This document shows positions 5,027-5,062 of a stretch of 5,062 nucleotides of DNA, piece by piece. The notes under the pieces were generated by a model. It saw only the letters and a list, made by a program, of their open reading frames with translations. It did no database searches and was not told the DNA's origin. Positions within the stretch are counted from its first letter, which is position 1; each line of letters starts with the position of its first letter. The position numbers were made by a program, and so were the translations under genes. Source of the stretch: Nitrospirota bacterium (GTDB taxonomy: Bacteria > Nitrospirota > Nitrospiria > SBBL01 > Manganitrophaceae); assembly GCA_023248505.1 (NCBI GenBank), contig JAHFEM010000207.1, positions 1 through 5,062 of the forward strand. Reading direction: 5' to 3'.

Positions 5027-5062
5027 ATGAAAAGAGATTTAGCCTTTCCCCCTTTCGCCTTC
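5027..5062 (+). CDS. Start of a possible next gene, truncated by the window end
   Basis: An ATG at 5027 opens a frame that reads MKRDLAFPPFAF to the last base without a stop. A purine-rich GGAAGGGAGAG lies just upstream, a plausible ribosome-binding site, 26 bases after the CHAP stop, so co-transcription with the CHAP gene would be expected. Twelve codons are too few to assign a family. The same stretch can also fold: bases 5007-5019 pair with 5050-5062 (two G-U pairs), so a non-coding hairpin after the CHAP gene is the alternative. Confidence 0.35.
   Translation, partial: MKRDLAFPPFAF

Overview
The window reads as a moderately high-GC, Gram-negative bacterial chromosome segment with every recognisable gene on the + strand. 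The phylum cannot be proven from the sequence. A DUF374-type lipid acyltransferase, a FixI/CcoI-like copper ATPase next to a SafE-like membrane protein, and the base composition would fit Nitrospirota or a deltaproteobacterial lineage, but this is inference. There is no rRNA, tRNA, CRISPR array, transposase or phage gene.

Bases 1-2680 hold a two-gene metal unit. The 3' part of a TauE/SafE (UreH-like) multispanning membrane protein overlaps by four bases (ATGA) with a 694-residue P1B-type copper ATPase of the FixI/CcoI (CopA2) branch. Its N-terminus keeps the small CxxC/CCxGC cysteine cluster but has no HMA domain, and the usual HP dipeptide of the nucleotide-binding domain reads HA. The likely role is copper export to the periplasm for cytochrome oxidase assembly. 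No ccoS-like gene follows. Bases 2681-2999 are non-coding and rich in inverted repeats. They end in a strong intrinsic terminator (2896-2939), followed at once by a sigma70-type promoter (2938-2966) and an operator-like 9-bp inverted repeat (2953-2990).

That promoter serves a GTG-started DUF374 lysophospholipid-acyltransferase-like gene (3000-3707). A second promoter (3715-3744) lies so close to the next ATG (3751) that its transcript should be leaderless or nearly so. That gene encodes a 111-residue membrane protein with two GxxxGxxxG glycine zippers.

Bases 4087-4382 are non-coding or nearly so. Three GC-rich hairpins come first, then a 28-codon ORF with a very good Shine-Dalgarno sequence in a visibly AT-richer patch, then a TATAAT box and the leader of a secreted CHAP-domain cysteine hydrolase (4383-5000), probably acting on peptidoglycan. 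A pyrimidine tract inside the 28-codon ORF is perfectly complementary both to that ORF's own Shine-Dalgarno and to that of the CHAP gene. This is the most intriguing regulatory possibility here, though chance complementarity cannot be excluded. The first codons of a possible further gene start at 5027 and run off the end.

Apart from the metal unit, the genes look like separate transcription units without an obvious shared pathway. The acyltransferase, small membrane protein and CHAP hydrolase are all plausible cell-envelope functions.
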